A stretch of DNA of 64,000 nt from Siphonodentalium dalli (lineage: Eukaryota; Mollusca; Scaphopoda; Gadilida; Siphonodentaliidae). Below the pieces are notes generated by a model. That model searched no databases and had not been told where the DNA came from. It saw nothing but the letters and a program-made list of their open reading frames with translations. This document shows, piece by piece, positions 22,877 to 35,300 of the stretch. Where the stretch lies: assembly GCA_032622095.1 (NCBI GenBank), contig CP136065.1:217476151-217540150 (forward strand), read 5' to 3'. How positions within the stretch are numbered: position 1 is the stretch's first letter; each line of letters opens with the position of its first letter. Both the position numbers and the translations under genes were made by a program.

Positions 22877-23312
22877 CGTGTCATTGCCGTTAGTAACACT
22901 GAAATAGCCACTGTCAGCCTTTCGTTCAGTTGGGTACCAGCTTTTAAAAAAATTCAGTTGGGTATCTTGCTTTTATAAAAGTTACATTTGGGTACCCAGC
23001 TTTACGAAAGCAGTCTGCAGGAGATATGTCCGATGCCTACAATTATTCTCCTCTAGTGTTGTCAAGAAGCGTGCCAAATATATATAATATGTATAAACAA
23101 GTATTCACAAATTTAACAGGTTCATTTCGAAAACAATTGACGGCAATCACTAACTAAATCAAGTTATGTGTGAGATTGCATAAAGCTGGGTATCCAAATG
23201 TAAATTTTATATTAAGCTGGGTACCCAACTGAATAATTGAAAAAGCTGGGTAGTCAACTAAATGAAAGCAGGTGACAGTTACCAGTTCAGCGTTGATAAC
23301 GGTACAAGTAGG
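22877..23312. mobile_element. MITE with repeated GGGTACCCAGCTT motifs
   Basis: The left arm (about 22877-23010) and right arm (23160-23312) are inverted. Both carry two or three copies of CAGTTGGGTACCCAGCTTTT-like sequence, plus an outer block (GCCGTTAGTAACACTG versus its inverse). About 150 bp separate the arms. No ORF. Confidence 0.75.
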
Positions 23313-23391
23313 CCTAGATGGCGTGGTTCTTTTCTTCTTAATCACTTGAGTCGTTTCTTGTTCCGGATATCCATTCGGAAAATATATAATA

Positions 23392-24240
23392 CTAGAAGGT
23401 GACCCGACTTCGTCCGGGCTTTGACCTTGAATTGTCCATTTTGAAGGTCAAGTGGGGTCACGATTTGACCAGTCCAAAACACTGCCCGGACAAAAGTACC
23501 CGACAAACGTGCCCGTCGAAATCCTTCCGGTTTTACCCGATTTGACATTGAATTGATCATTTTGAAGGTCAAGGTCAGGTCGGGGTCACGATTTGACCCA
23601 TCCAAAACACTCAGTGGACAAAAGTAACCCTATGTATAAAATTTCGTCGAAATCCCATCAAAATTGGCGATTTGACCTTGAATTGACCCGATTTCAAGGT
23701 CAAGGTCACGTCACACGGGCAAATGAATATGCTTATGAGACTCCCCATAGGAAAGTACCCCCACATACCAAGTTTCATCGAAATCCCGTGATATTCGGGC
23801 GTTTGACCTTGAAATGACCCGATTTCAAGGTCAAGGTCACATCGCACGGGCAAATTAATAGATTTATGCCACTCCCCGGCCTTATGTACCCCCACGTACC
23901 AAGTTTCATCGAAATCCCGTGATATTCGGGCGTTTGACCTTGAAATGACCCGATTTCAAGGTCAAGGTCACATCGCACGGGCAAATTAATAGATTTATGC
24001 CACTCCCCGGCCTTATGTACCCCACGTACCAAGTTTCATCGAAATCCCGTGATATTCGGGCGTTTGACCTTGAAATTACCCGATTTCAAGGTCAAGGTCA
24101 CGTCGCACGGACAAATTAATAGGCCCATGCCACCCCTCGGCCATACCCCCACATACCAAGTTTCATCGAAATCGGGTATGCCGTTTTCGAGTTCATCGCG
24201 AACACACACACACACACACACACAGACAGACAGATCTTCC
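23392..24240 (+). mobile_element. Short retroelement with 130-bp tandem units
   Basis: Flanked by the 13-bp direct repeat AAAATATATAATA (23379-23391 and 24241-24253), a likely target-site duplication. Inside are six tandem units of about 130 bp, each with AAGTTTCATCGAAATC, GTTTGACCTTGA and CAAGGTCAAGGTCA. The 3' end is GTTTTCGAGTTCATCGCGAA followed by (AC)n and (AGAC)n. This tail type is familiar from SINE or RTE-like retroelement 3' ends in marine invertebrates, so I infer a non-autonomous retroelement. Not coding. Confidence 0.75.
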
Positions 24241-24253
24241 AAAATATATAATA

Positions 24254-24634
24254 GATATATTTATTACATAATCTTGCCCTTTTTCTATTCAATAAACTCA
24301 TTCTATAAATTGTGATATTAAACGTTCGTTTAATAACAGGAAATAGTGCCCGGCGACCTTTAACTTATGGTTTGTCGTCTGTTTACATTCCGTACGCTAC
24401 GTCTCAAAATAATATGGCTTCCAATATTTTTCTAACAAACAATACTGAATGAACAGTTTGAAAAGTTATGTTATTAAATACGCCAAAGAGTATTTATTCG
24501 TCTGGGACTATTTCTTTACGCGGGCAAACAACGCCTAGTTACGTGAAACGTCATCACATGCCTTATAGAAGCTGATGTAAGTTTCGCGCCCCATTTATTG
24601 ATTTAAATATGTTTTGTCGAGGTTTTGGGTCATG
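24254..24634. other. No gene seen
   Basis: AT-rich sequence without supported features. Confidence 0.4.
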
Positions 24635-24775
24635 TAATAAATAGAACCTACAACTCGTCCCCAGTTTATAGTGAAATTTACAAATCTCGTCCAGTAAATT
24701 AGGTCTGGACCTCGCCAAAGACTCGTTTTGTAAATTCCACTTTAAACTCGGGACTCGTTGTAGATCCTCTATATA
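24635..24775. repeat. Imperfect palindrome, about 50-bp arms
   Basis: ACCTACAACTCGTCCCCAGT and following pair with the inverse of AACTCGGGACTCGTTGTAGA; the inner parts share AATTTACAAA. Confidence 0.75.
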
Positions 24776-24912
24776 CGACATTACAGTTTTGAAACATTTG
24801 CAAGAACCTTGGCAGCTCATTCATTCAACAGAAAGTTTGTTTTTCATTTTTATTTTTGTAACACCAAGTTGATAAATCCAGCCTTTAAGCGAAGCTTTCT
24901 GCTTGGTAGATC

Positions 24913-25335
24913 AGTTAAAGGGAGACTGTACATTAAATCCGGCCATGTATGGGACCATCTCCTATTATTTTCAACAGAACATATGCAACAAATGAATGAA
25001 TGAATGAATTTGAGCCATGGATGAGTGCACAATACACCCATTTGCTCTATGAACGATGTATAATCAATATGGTATTATATTATAATTACTATGCTGTTTT
25101 TATTTTAATCATTTTTATTGGGATCTATATGGATGCAATCATATGTATAATACAAACATTCATTTTGATGATGACATAGTATAATTACACTGTTGTCTAC
25201 ATCGCCCATAGAGCACATGTGTGTATTTTGCACTCATCCATGGCTCAAATTCATTCATTTGTTCCATAACTGTCGTTGTGTATAATAGGAAATGGTCCCA
25301 AAATGGCCAGATGTAGTGTAGAGCACCCCTTTGTA
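24913..25335. mobile_element. Foldback element, about 130-bp arms
   Basis: Left arm 24913-25050 and right arm 25200-25335 are inverted copies: CATTTGTT...ATTTGAGCCATGGATGAG and the inverse, GTGCAAAATACAC and GGGACCATTTCCTATTATA-like blocks. Between them is an AT-rich 150 bp. The single arm at 11155-11290 is from the same family. Confidence 0.85.
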
Positions 25336-27164
25336 TTGTGAATATATTTTGAAAAAAAAAACACCCACGCATTCGTTATGATGATGTGAATGGTCTCTCG
25401 GATATTGTCCTACTTTTTGTTAATGTTTTTCGCTAAGATTGCCATTAATTTAGTCTGAAATTTCCAAACGTCAGCTAGAATGTGCTTCCAATTTTTCATA
25501 AAGTTTAAAATTATCATTAACATAAAAATAAGACCCCGTAGCCACATTCCAATTATTTGGTCACAAAGGGGGACAGTTTTTGGAAGATTAATGACCCTGA
25601 GTTCGATTTGCACACATAAAGTTGTGAAGATGTAAATTCCTTACTCTCGGATAAGGAGTAATGTTGTCAACATCGCATTCAAATATGCACGCAGTTGTTA
25701 GTAAAATATCGCCCAAAATGATGAAATTCGATCTTATTTTTAACTGATATCAACAAGTGGAGGACACAACGAATTCAGAAAGCGGTATTTGTTGTGAACA
25801 GATGGTATTGGCTCTAAATGTATGCGGAATCAACGAAAATGCGAATGACGAAATGACGAAAAAACAGGTATATTGTCATTATATGTGTGACACATTTCAC
25901 ACACTTCCAAATTTCGTCCATCTACACGTTATTGCACACATAATACGGTAATAACACTCTAACTAACGCGCATAAGTTAAGAAAATAAAAGCAAATACTT
26001 ACCGGCGTGGAACTTGAAAAATATCGTCGTCAACAACAAAATTCTATATTAAGTACGCACTACGCAGAGCATCAGTTCCGGCACGCATATCAACGGGGAT
26101 TGACTATTTCGAGTAACAGGAACGGAACGAAGAACAGGAACAACTTCCGAGTAACAGAATGACTATTTCGAGTAACAGGAACGAGGAACAGATATATAAG
26201 CTCACATTTCTCGCGTTTTACGCTATGAAACAATCCATATTATACATCATTCTAACGTATAGCCTCTCCACTTCATGAACAATGCAACATTTAAACACTA
26301 CTTTTGAGAACTATGCGTATAATTGGCCAGGAACGTCGAGCGGTGAATCGGAAATTAGCTAAAAACGTAATTTTTTCCGAGTAACAGGAATGAGGCGTTT
26401 TAGATGCAGATAAGGTCATTTGATTATGCGGTGTGAAAATGCACACGTGAATACATAGAAGCCTCTACTATGATGGTTAGTCAATATTCTTGATATGGTA
26501 AAATAGACAGTTTGTTATTCGTTTGTGCGGTAAAAAAACTGATAATGTTTTTTCTCCAACCATGTAACATCTGTCTTTGGTATTAAATATATTTATCGAT
26601 GCTTTCCTACCAAGCAACGCATACAAGTGTCTATGTTCAAACGTTCCAACGAGGCATGTCCGTTAAAGGCACGTGAGGCTTTAGTTTTCGAAAATATTCA
26701 TATTTGTTCTAATCACCGTAAACAGAAAAACAGAAAAACGCATACAGTTTCGTTCATATATACCATGACCATCACGTAAACAGCATGTTATCATAAAGAC
26801 CTACTATATTTTACCTAAGCAAGAGCCTGATTGTGTTACAGAAGACAGCACAATGCTACTGGCTAATCACACACAAATGGCATAAACGCTCTTTATTAGT
26901 TCCATATCAGGAATTCACCAACAAAGAACGCTCTTTATGTTTACCATCATAATATAAACAAACAGCAGAAAAGTAATTTTTTATGCTTTTGTTTACATAA
27001 CAATGGTCAAACATTTGACAATAACATACTGTTTATGCGATATTTCTTATTTGTATACGGACAAAGTCTGTCTACATTTTGATGTTCTTTCTGTTTGTGG
27101 TGATTTTTGACGGGTGGAAATATTTTCACAGGATACCCACCGCCAAGGCCAACCGTACCTTTAA
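25336..27164. other. No supported gene; possible splice donor
   Basis: Mostly AT-rich. 26100-26180 has tandem GACTATTTCGAGTAACAGG motifs; 26880-26945 has two ACGCTCTTTAT motifs. On the minus strand 26041-25998 reads as a possible 45-base exon ending GCCG|GTAAGT, but nothing links it to a gene. Confidence 0.35.
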
Positions 27165-27167
27165 ACG

Positions 27168-27225
27168 TTTACACAGGAGGATCAATGTTCAAATTAATAT
27201 CGTCGAACCATTCAATTGGCTCCAC
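27168..27225 (-). pseudogene. Second copy of the acidic C-terminal mini-exon
   Basis: On the minus strand the sequence reads VEPIEWFDDINLNIDPPV and a stop. It matches over about 36 bp the terminal exon at 27609-27565 (EEPMEWFDD, stop), including AATGGTTCGACGAT. It lies about 375 bp downstream of it in the same orientation. It could be an alternative last exon or a decayed tandem duplicate; the upstream acceptor (CTAAG) is poor. Confidence 0.4.
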
Positions 27226-27534
27226 ATGTCGACTTAGAATTTGCCCATTATTTTAATTTCCTCATGATAACTTTAATTTTAGTTATTAATTGTTTTCAAA
27301 TTTGTTATAGGGGCCTATCGATTACTTATATGATCAAGTCCAAGTCAAATTCGAATTTGTGTTCGGTCCACTCATTTTTACCGGTATATGTTCTTTCATG
27401 ATTTATAATTTCCCTCGGATTATTTTGTTATGCGGATGATAACTTCATAGACTTAGAAATTAGAAATTACGGATTATTCTGGTGTCTAATCAAATACACA
27501 CAGACAAACCAACATAGACAATTGGAAGCAAAGT

Positions 27535-27540
27535 TTTATT
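27535..27540 (-). promoter_or_regulatory. Polyadenylation signal AATAAA
   Basis: Minus-strand AATAAA about 25 bases after the stop codon of the Glu/Gln-rich gene. Confidence 0.55.
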
Positions 27541-27564
27541 CTATGATTGTTCCAAGACTCAAAA

Positions 27565-29154
27565 TTAATCGTCGAACCATTCCATTGGCTCTTCAAACGA
27601 TTGCTCATCCTGCTATTGGTGTCAACAGAGGAACAAAAAGATATAGTTCATTCATATAGTATGGTTTTGAAATTCATCAGAATATAATTACAACTACTTT
27701 CGCTCGCACTTAAATGCGTGAATTTGATTGGTCAAGGCCCTTAGATACACTTGGTAGCGACAATTTCGATCAGCCGAGGGAAGTGTCCTTTCCCGCATCA
27801 CTGGGTGTAGTGATACTTTAAAAAAGTTCGCAAACAAAGTCGAATATCCATGGGGCGAATTTACCCGGAATATTATTTAGTCCACCAATCAAATCGCAAG
27901 AAATAACTTCCGTTTCTGGTGGTAACCTAAGACGCCAACTCTCAGCGAAAAATCATCGCCGATTAAACAGCAAAATAGTACATTACTTTAGTTGGGGATA
28001 AAGGAATGTATTACATAACTATTACACCATTAGTATTAGCATTTATCCAGCTTCGTGCCAATACTAATATGACACGGCAGTGGTCATGAGAGCATAGAAT
28101 GCACCTTTGTAGCGATTGATTACTTTTTGAGTTTGTCACCGGAGACCGCAAATTTGGTGGGTAAGTTTGGGAACACCGCTTCGGAATTGCTATCGAATCG
28201 GATTGTCTTTATGACAATAGATGTTCTAGAATCGTTTTAAATAAGTGAAATTTAGCAGTTTAACAGTTTACGGGTGTGGTGTCTTGCTTTTGTGTAGTTC
28301 GAAACAGAGGTCCTATTGTGTGTGTTCATCTCGAACTTCCAAGTTCCAGTCGGTCGCCCAATTTATTCTCGACCCAATTTCCCATTTCGGTTGAAAGAGC
28401 AGCTGAAGTCCATACACCAATATCAATACTATTTTAGTGTTTTTAATATAGTTTCTTTAAAAAAAACTTGTTTAATCACCAACTAATATGCGGATTGTCG
28501 TAACTATAAGCAATCAAATAATTCGGCATCCGACACTTCTATACGCTGACAGATGCATCGAAAACGACGTTGAAAATGAAATGAGCTATATGCGCGTTTT
28601 AGGAAAAAGTAACACGTTACACTTGTAAGTTACAGAAACGGGTAAATTACATGTGCATATTTTTTTTTGCGAAAATATATAAAATACTGGATATATATAT
28701 ATATATATATAATTTTATATTCGAAACTATCAATACTTACCCGTTGTTTTTGTTGTTGTTGTTGCTGTTGTTGTTGTTTTCGTTTTTGTTGTTTTTGTTT
28801 TTGTTGTTGTTGTTGTTGTTCTTCTTCTTCTTCTTCCTCTTCCTCTTCTCCTCTTCCCATCTCGGTATCCCCGACTTTCCCACTAGATCCCATAGCGATG
28901 TGATTAAGTTCAAACTAGATTCAAAAACATTCCCGGTAGTAAATACTAGGTTAAACAACTGTACGCAAATCAACAGTTTGTTTACTTGAGCTGAAATATC
29001 ACCTTGACCTCCTTGTCTGTCAGTGCGGGGATGTTCAAACAACAACTCTTTGCGAATTTCGATAGCGAACTCCTCTATGGTTATTGTAAATCTATCGGAC
29101 TCGAATACACAAAGGATAGGGTCCAGACCAACTTCATGGGCGTGGTCAATCGAA
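27565..29154 (-). CDS. Candidate host gene, Glu/Gln-rich protein, last 3 exons
   Basis: Three minus-strand exons are compatible in phase. Exon a, 29154-28986: acceptor GGAATTTTAG, donor CAA|GTAAAC; it encodes IDHAHEVGLDPILCVFE, then DRFTITIEEF, a hydrophobic, probably folded segment I do not recognise. Exon b, 28914-28741: acceptor GAATCTAG, perfect donor CGG|GTAAGT; it encodes MGSSGKVGDTEMGRG then about ten Glu, then Gln tracts with Lys/Arg. Exon c, 27609-27565: acceptor CAATAGCAG after a pyrimidine tract; it encodes DEQSFEEPMEWFDD and a stop. Exons b and c join in phase 0 and a and b in phase 0. AATAAA follows 25 bases after the stop. The composition (acid/Gln-rich, aromatic-acidic tail) resembles transcription regulators, but that is only inference. 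Upstream exons are not found; introns 28740-27610 and beyond 29154 contain repeats. Confidence 0.55.
28741..28860. repeat. CAA/CAG and GAA/GAG trinucleotide tracts
   Basis: Coding-type triplet repeats (minus strand Gln and Glu) within exon b of the preceding entry. A (TA)n tract lies next to it at about 28690-28711 in the intron. The triplet length may vary between individuals. Confidence 0.8.
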
Positions 29155-29837
29155 CTAAAATTCCAAATAAAATTATGACTCAATGTCATATTGCGCGCTT
29201 ATTTCTGTGGTTTGAACTGCTGACACAACACTCAAACACTATACAGGTTTAAATTGGAGAATTCCACAACTTCAACCTTCAAGCGCCAACAGACTATAAC
29301 CAGCACTGGTTAAGCGATCCTGCTAATTTGCTATGATCTCGGTGGGTCTTGCTGCATTTGTTATGATGTTGTTAAGAAAAAGTGCCGTTATATTGTCTAA
29401 AGTTGTCATTTTATAAAACATTTAAATACATATGACATTGTATATTGTGAACAAATGTAATAATGGCCGCGTTGGTTGTTGCAATTCGGTTATAATTGAG
29501 ATGGCCATTGCTGTCTTACTTTACTTTAAACATATTTTATTGTGAATTATTCAATTTACAAAGGGATTGGGTACAAGTTACAGAAACTTACAGGAGACCC
29601 CTCTCCCGATACAAAGTTGTAATTACAGTATTTGTTTACAAGATGACAGAGTATTTACAATTGTGGTGTAATACATAACTGAAAATAAAGAAGATAAAAA
29701 TTATAATGGTAAGAGTTTGGACTGAGTGTGTTAATTGTCAACCGTCTCTCTGGATACATATGAAATGAGGACGGGCCATGACGTCTATTCGTTATACTTA
29801 TGTTGCTGTATATATCTGAAGGTATATTTTCGGGCGA
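29155..29837. other. No gene seen
   Basis: Presumed intron of the minus-strand Glu/Gln-rich gene or intergenic; no supported features. Confidence 0.35.
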
Positions 29838-31575
29838 TTAATCCTGATTAAAGCGTGTTGTCGCAGCTATGTATGACTGAACAATGCGAAATAATTTTGT
29901 GTTTCTTTGAAAGGTCTCATCAGGAATTCCCCATAGCAGTTGGTTCCAATTTGATATTCGGAAATTATGTTTCTCCAGTTTACAGTAAAGTACATGTCTC
30001 TGTTCGTCATATAATGGACAGAAAAGAAAGAAGTGCATGCTACTTTCGTATGCGTATCCACGCCGACAATTTGGACTGTCGGCAATATAGTTTTCGTGCA
30101 TGTCTAGTCGAAGATTGCTGCATGAATTACGTATCCTACAGTGTAGAATATTACTTTTCCGGTTTCCTGATTCAAAGTATTTGGGTGGTTTCGTGCCTGG
30201 GTCGACAATATTAAAGTTTTCTTTGAAATCTTGCAGAATTTCAGCTGCAGATACATACGTAGGGAGTTTGTTTCACTCGGTCACGGTCGAAGGAAGGAAG
30301 GATTTTTTATAGTGTTCTGTAGAACAATAATAAGTGTTCTGTGGAACAATAATACGAATAGAACCTATCCGGGGATCGCATGGCATATCTCGACACCTGG
30401 TATGAACGTGCCGGCAGTAAATCAGTAAGGTAGTCTGGGGCTTTATTATTTATAATTTTGAATAGTGTTTGTAATTTATGTTTCTCTCTGCGATTTTTTA
30501 GTGTAGGCCAGCCTGCTTCACACAGGACGGAACTATTTGAGCATGAACGTGTGAGACTAGTTACAATTCTGTCGGCATCGATGTGAATTCGGTCCAGTTT
30601 CTTCAGAAGATAATCAGAAGCGTTTTCCCATATGACATCAGTGTAATCTAATATTTGTAGAATATAGGCCTTGCATAGTTTATCAAGTGTTCTTCTGTCA
30701 AGCTTATATTTATATTTTCTGAGGATTGACAGCCGAGGAGTAACTCTTGTGGCGATAGGCTCGATGTGCATGTTCCAGTTTAAGTTGCTTTGAATTTCAA
30801 GACCAAGATGTTTATGCGACTCAATGAGTTCCACTTTTTTGTTTTGAGAAAGGACATTTAAGGGCACATTATTGGGGGTCAGAGAGAACAATATTGCTTT
30901 TGTTTTAATCGGATTGAAATTTACAAGCCATTTACACGCCCACTCATCAATCTTAATTCGGTCTTCATTTATATTTCTTTCTAACAAATCAATATCATAG
31001 TGCATCGCCGTGAGACAAGTATCAGCAACATACATTCTAATGTCTGGGTTTAAATTTTCGGGTAGGTCGTTTATGTATACGAGGAATAGGAAGGGGCCGA
31101 GTATTGAGCCATGAAGGACTCCAGCCGGGATAACTCTAAAGTTTGAACATGAGGTAGTCCTCTATCCAGTTTAAAAGCGGTTCGGAAATAACATATTGTT
31201 CCAACTTATAAATCAGTCCCCTATGCCAGACTCTTCCAAAGGCCTTTGATATATCACAGAATACAGAGCACGTGTAGAGGCCTTTATCTAGGGTCTGGCA
31301 GAGGCTGTGATATAAGTCTGTTAACTGAAAAGTTGTGCTATGTCCAGGCATAAAACCAGATTGGTTGCGATATAGTAATTTATTGTTTGGAAGAATTCCA
31401 TGAGGTGTTGGATAATTATTTTCTCAAATATTTTACTAAGGCTTGGGAGGAGAGAGATTGGACGATAATTTGTACATTCGGCAGGGTCATCTTTTTTTAA
31501 TCGATCGATCGATCGATTCGGCTGTTTCTTGAAACATTTTAGGACTGATTCCATCAAAACCATGGGCCTTATTAA
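29838..31575 (-). pseudogene. CR1/Jockey-like non-LTR retrotransposon, RT part
   Basis: Reading on minus: NKAHGFDGIS near 31560, KKDDPAECTNYRPISLLPSL near 31495-31440, then a shifted piece FCDISKAFGRVWHRGL (31351-31136), then the frame 31035-30307 (KHLGLEIQSNLNW and following) and finally a C-terminal frame to 29838 with SPNCRRGYAYESSMHFFLFC. The RT catalytic box reads YVADTCL instead of the usual F/YADDT. A gap at a GATC tetranucleotide run (31499-31517) removes part of the fingers region. Multiple frameshifts: a dead copy. Its 5' side ends exactly where the 3' tail of another element begins. Confidence 0.85.
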
Positions 31576-31705
31576 CTTAGGATAGGATAGTTTATTTACA
31601 ATACACACGAATGACACAGTGGCAGTAATACATAATAAATTATAACAGTGTATTGTCGGGGGTAGCTTAGCCCTACCGGGCTGTCTTCCTGCTACCCCCT
31701 AAAAC
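31576..31705 (-). mobile_element. 3' end of another non-LTR element (hairpin + TATCC tail)
   Basis: On the minus strand it reads a GGGGGTAGC...GCTACCCCC stem (31699-31658), AT-rich sequence, then AATAAACTATCCTATCC at the very end. A GC-rich stem-loop followed by a short tandem tail is typical of CR1/Jockey-like 3' UTRs. It appears inserted into the RT fragment on its left. Confidence 0.6.
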
Positions 31706-32323
31706 AAGTATAACTATACGTAATAGCATAGATGCTTGTATTTCAGATCCACGCACTTGTACAGACTATAGTCATATATAAAACTTTTTAGAATCTAGTA
31801 TTTAGGGCATATCACAAATGAGTATTGTCGTGGTTGTGAGCCAATCCAGACGATTTATCAGATCGAAGATGTACTATCTTTCCATAGGAATTTTTTGAAC
31901 TGTTCAAATTATCTAAAACATATTAACAGTTCCAGTTCCAGTTCCATGAGTATATATTAGGAACAAAATATTTTGTTTTCTGTTGCTACAACGGTTTCAG
32001 GCGAGAGATACCGCCATCTTTATATAGGTAAACAGAATGAGAATCTATATAGATCGTCGGAAAGTCTCTTTGTTGAGTGAGGTTTTGGGATAATTCAAAT
32101 TATCAATATTACATATATATCTGTATATCTGGTGGTGTATGGTAATAGTCCCGTTAGATAAATCATGATAATGTACGGTAACATTTATGATGTGTGGCAG
32201 TATATATGGGCATGTTAGGAACGAGAATGCGACGTGTGTCCACATGCAGCTGAGAAGAAACTTATTTGAATAGTATTAGGATTATACAACTACAACGAGT
32301 ATGACTATGATTATCCGTGTTGT
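31706..32323. other. No gene seen
   Basis: May be 3' UTR of the element to the right (minus strand), but no specific motif supports that beyond AATAAA at 32332-32327 area. Confidence 0.35.
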
Positions 32324-35300
32324 TTATTGAGCACAATCGGGACATCCTTTGTTTTTACAGCGTACATTTTCGGAGTAATTTTTCACCATGGCTATCTGTA
32401 AGCGCTTCTTCAATGTGTGCCTGCTTTGGCAAGCAGTATGGTCTTTTTCCATATTGTTCCATGTTGTCGGGAAGGCGTGGTGGGGTAGTTTTCCTGACCA
32501 CTTGGTTCTAGGGAGTTCTAACAGTACGGGATTCGGGTGTCTTGGGGTTGATTTTGCTCGTTTGTTGTACATGGTTCCAAAAGACGCGGGCAGGCGGTTA
32601 TAACACCAGTCATGCATGAAAATTGAGGAATTTAGAGTATGTAAGTCATGTATTTTCAAGATATTCTCTTTTTTAAAGAGTGGATCTGTGTGACTCCTGT
32701 ACTTCTTATTGCATATTATACGCAATGCTCGTTTTTGTAATAGGAATATTCTCTTGACTTCCGGAACATGACCCCATATTTGGATACCATAAACTAAGTG
32801 ACTTTGAATCAGTGCATAGTACAATGTTTTCAATGCTTTACTTGGGAAAAAATGTTTCACCTTATTCATGCAGTAGATTGCATGTGATATTTTCGAGCAG
32901 ATTACTGATATGTGCTTATTGAATGTCAAGTTCTCATCAATGTGGATGCCTAAAAATTTTGTCGAGGATTCACGCCCAAGATTCCCTATTCGGTTTAGTT
33001 CAATGTTATTCAGCTTTACTTTCGAAGTATTCCATTTTTTGTCATTGTTTTGTGGGTGTAAAAGCATATAATTGCTTTTATTAATATTTATTGAAAGTTT
33101 GTTACAGCAGCACCAATCGGATACATTGGCTAATTCATTGTTGACATAACTGTATACTAGTTCACCATCTTTACCGCTTGTGAACAGTGTGGTGTCGTCG
33201 GCATACGATAAAATGTCCATTGTTGTGGAATTTACCATATCGTTCACGTATATTAAAAAAATTATCGGCCCTAAAATTGAGCCTTGGGGGACCCCACAGG
33301 ATGTATTCATTAGGCTAGATGTACTCCCACTATATTCAACGTATTGCCTCCTATCATTCAGATAACTATGGAACCATGACATCGCTACACCCCTGATGCC
33401 ATAGTGGTCAAGTTTTGATATTAATATGTTGTGGTCGATCGTATCGAATGCTTTTGATAAATCGATAAATACGGCTAAGGTGGAATCCCGTGTCGGTATA
33501 TCGTTATTTTTAACGAGATGATCTAGAAGGTGCATTATCGGATGAAATGTTGAGTGGTTTGGTCTAAATCCATATTGGTGTTTATTTAAGATTTCGTGTT
33601 CATTTAGAAAATCTACAAGTCGTTTTTGCATTATTTTTTCAATCAGTTTAGAGAAAGATGGTAGGATACTAATTGGACGATAGTTTGTTATTTCCTTAGA
33701 GTTATTTATTTTAGGAATGGGGATTACTTTGGAAATTTTCATTTTCATTGGGAATATTCCCTGTTCAAACGATAAATTAAATATATGTTTAAGTGGTGGG
33801 GCTATTATGAAGATACTCTCTTTCATAAGCGCGGTCGATATTCCGTTGTAATCTTTGCTCATTTTTCCTTTCATAGTATAACAAGTCAATACTATTTCCT
33901 GTATCGATGTAGGTTCAATTTCGAATTCTTTTGTTCGCCTATTTCGAAGGTAATCAGTGAAATTTGCACCATTTTCTGTGTGTATTGAGTCGCTGGTGTT
34001 TCGTCCGATTGTTGAAAAGTAGTCATTGAATTTTTCGGCTATTATGTTTGGGTCAGATAGCTCTGTATCGTTATCTTTAAAACTCTGAGGGTAGTTACAT
34101 GATTTTTGAGTTTTATTGATGGCGTTTTTAAGAATTTTCCATGTGTTTTTTATATCATTTTTATTTTTTTCTAGACTATCGCAATAATAGTTATTCTTAC
34201 ATTTCCTTATTATTTTATTATATAGTTGACGATAATTTAAATATGCCATTTTATTTCTTTCTGACGGTACCTTCAGTTTATTAGTGTATAACTCGTGCTT
34301 AGTAATGGATGATAGGATTAGTCCTCGTGTCATCCATGGTTCGCGCTTTATATACTTTTTGGGTACATTTCGTGATATTAGTGGAAAAACTAGATCATGC
34401 GCGTTCATATATATGTCTAAAAACAATTCATATGCCTTATTGGGGGAGTTACAGCTGAGAACTGAGTCGAATTTACATGATTTTAACAAGTTTTTGAAGA
34501 TATTTACATTATTTGGGCTGTAGTTCCTGCACGTGACTTTTTTATGAGAAGGGTTTAAGGGTTTGTGTTTGTTTGATTCGGAGAGGAATATGCCGAAATG
34601 ATCTGAGATGTCGCAGGTGATTATCCCTGTTTGGTGACCGTCTTGTAATTTGTTGGTATATATGTGATCTATTAGGGTAGCAGAGTGTTCAGTCATTCTT
34701 GTAGGTTTAGTTATCATGGGCACGAATCCTCTAATGAAGACATTGTTTATGAAATCGTTAGTTTTTTGATGCGTGTCGAAGTTTAATAGGTCGATGTTGA
34801 GGTCTCCTATTATGTAAGATTTGGCATTGTTCAATTGTTCTAATATATTATCGAATTTCAACATAAATTTGTCCAAGTCGGCCTTTGGTGCGGTGTTCGG
34901 TCTATAAATACATCCTATTATATTGTTATTGTTCGCTCCTCGGTTTATTTCTATAAATAATGTTTCTATTACGTGTGGTATAAATATTGTCAAATCTGGT
35001 CTGGTTTATATTGGAGATTCTCCTTTATATAGATACCAATACCACCTCTACCATCGTCGCCGTCAGGTCGAGATTTGAATTCTAAGGGGTGATATCCTGC
35101 AAGTGAAAAATCTGAGGGACTATGCACTTTGAATATTTCAGTTAGAGCGATAACATCAAACAAATTTTCTTCTGTTTGCAAATCACAAAGTAGGTTTTTC
35201 AGATCTCCATAATTTGCGTTAAGGCTTCTGCAATTCAGGCCAAAGATAGAGAATTTTACATTATTAGAGAGAACTTTTTTACCCTGTGTAGGCGAGAAAT

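Noticed and set aside
23593-24242. Several frames in the TTTGACCTTGA tandem units
   Set aside because: Repeat-derived; they occur on both strands and break between units.
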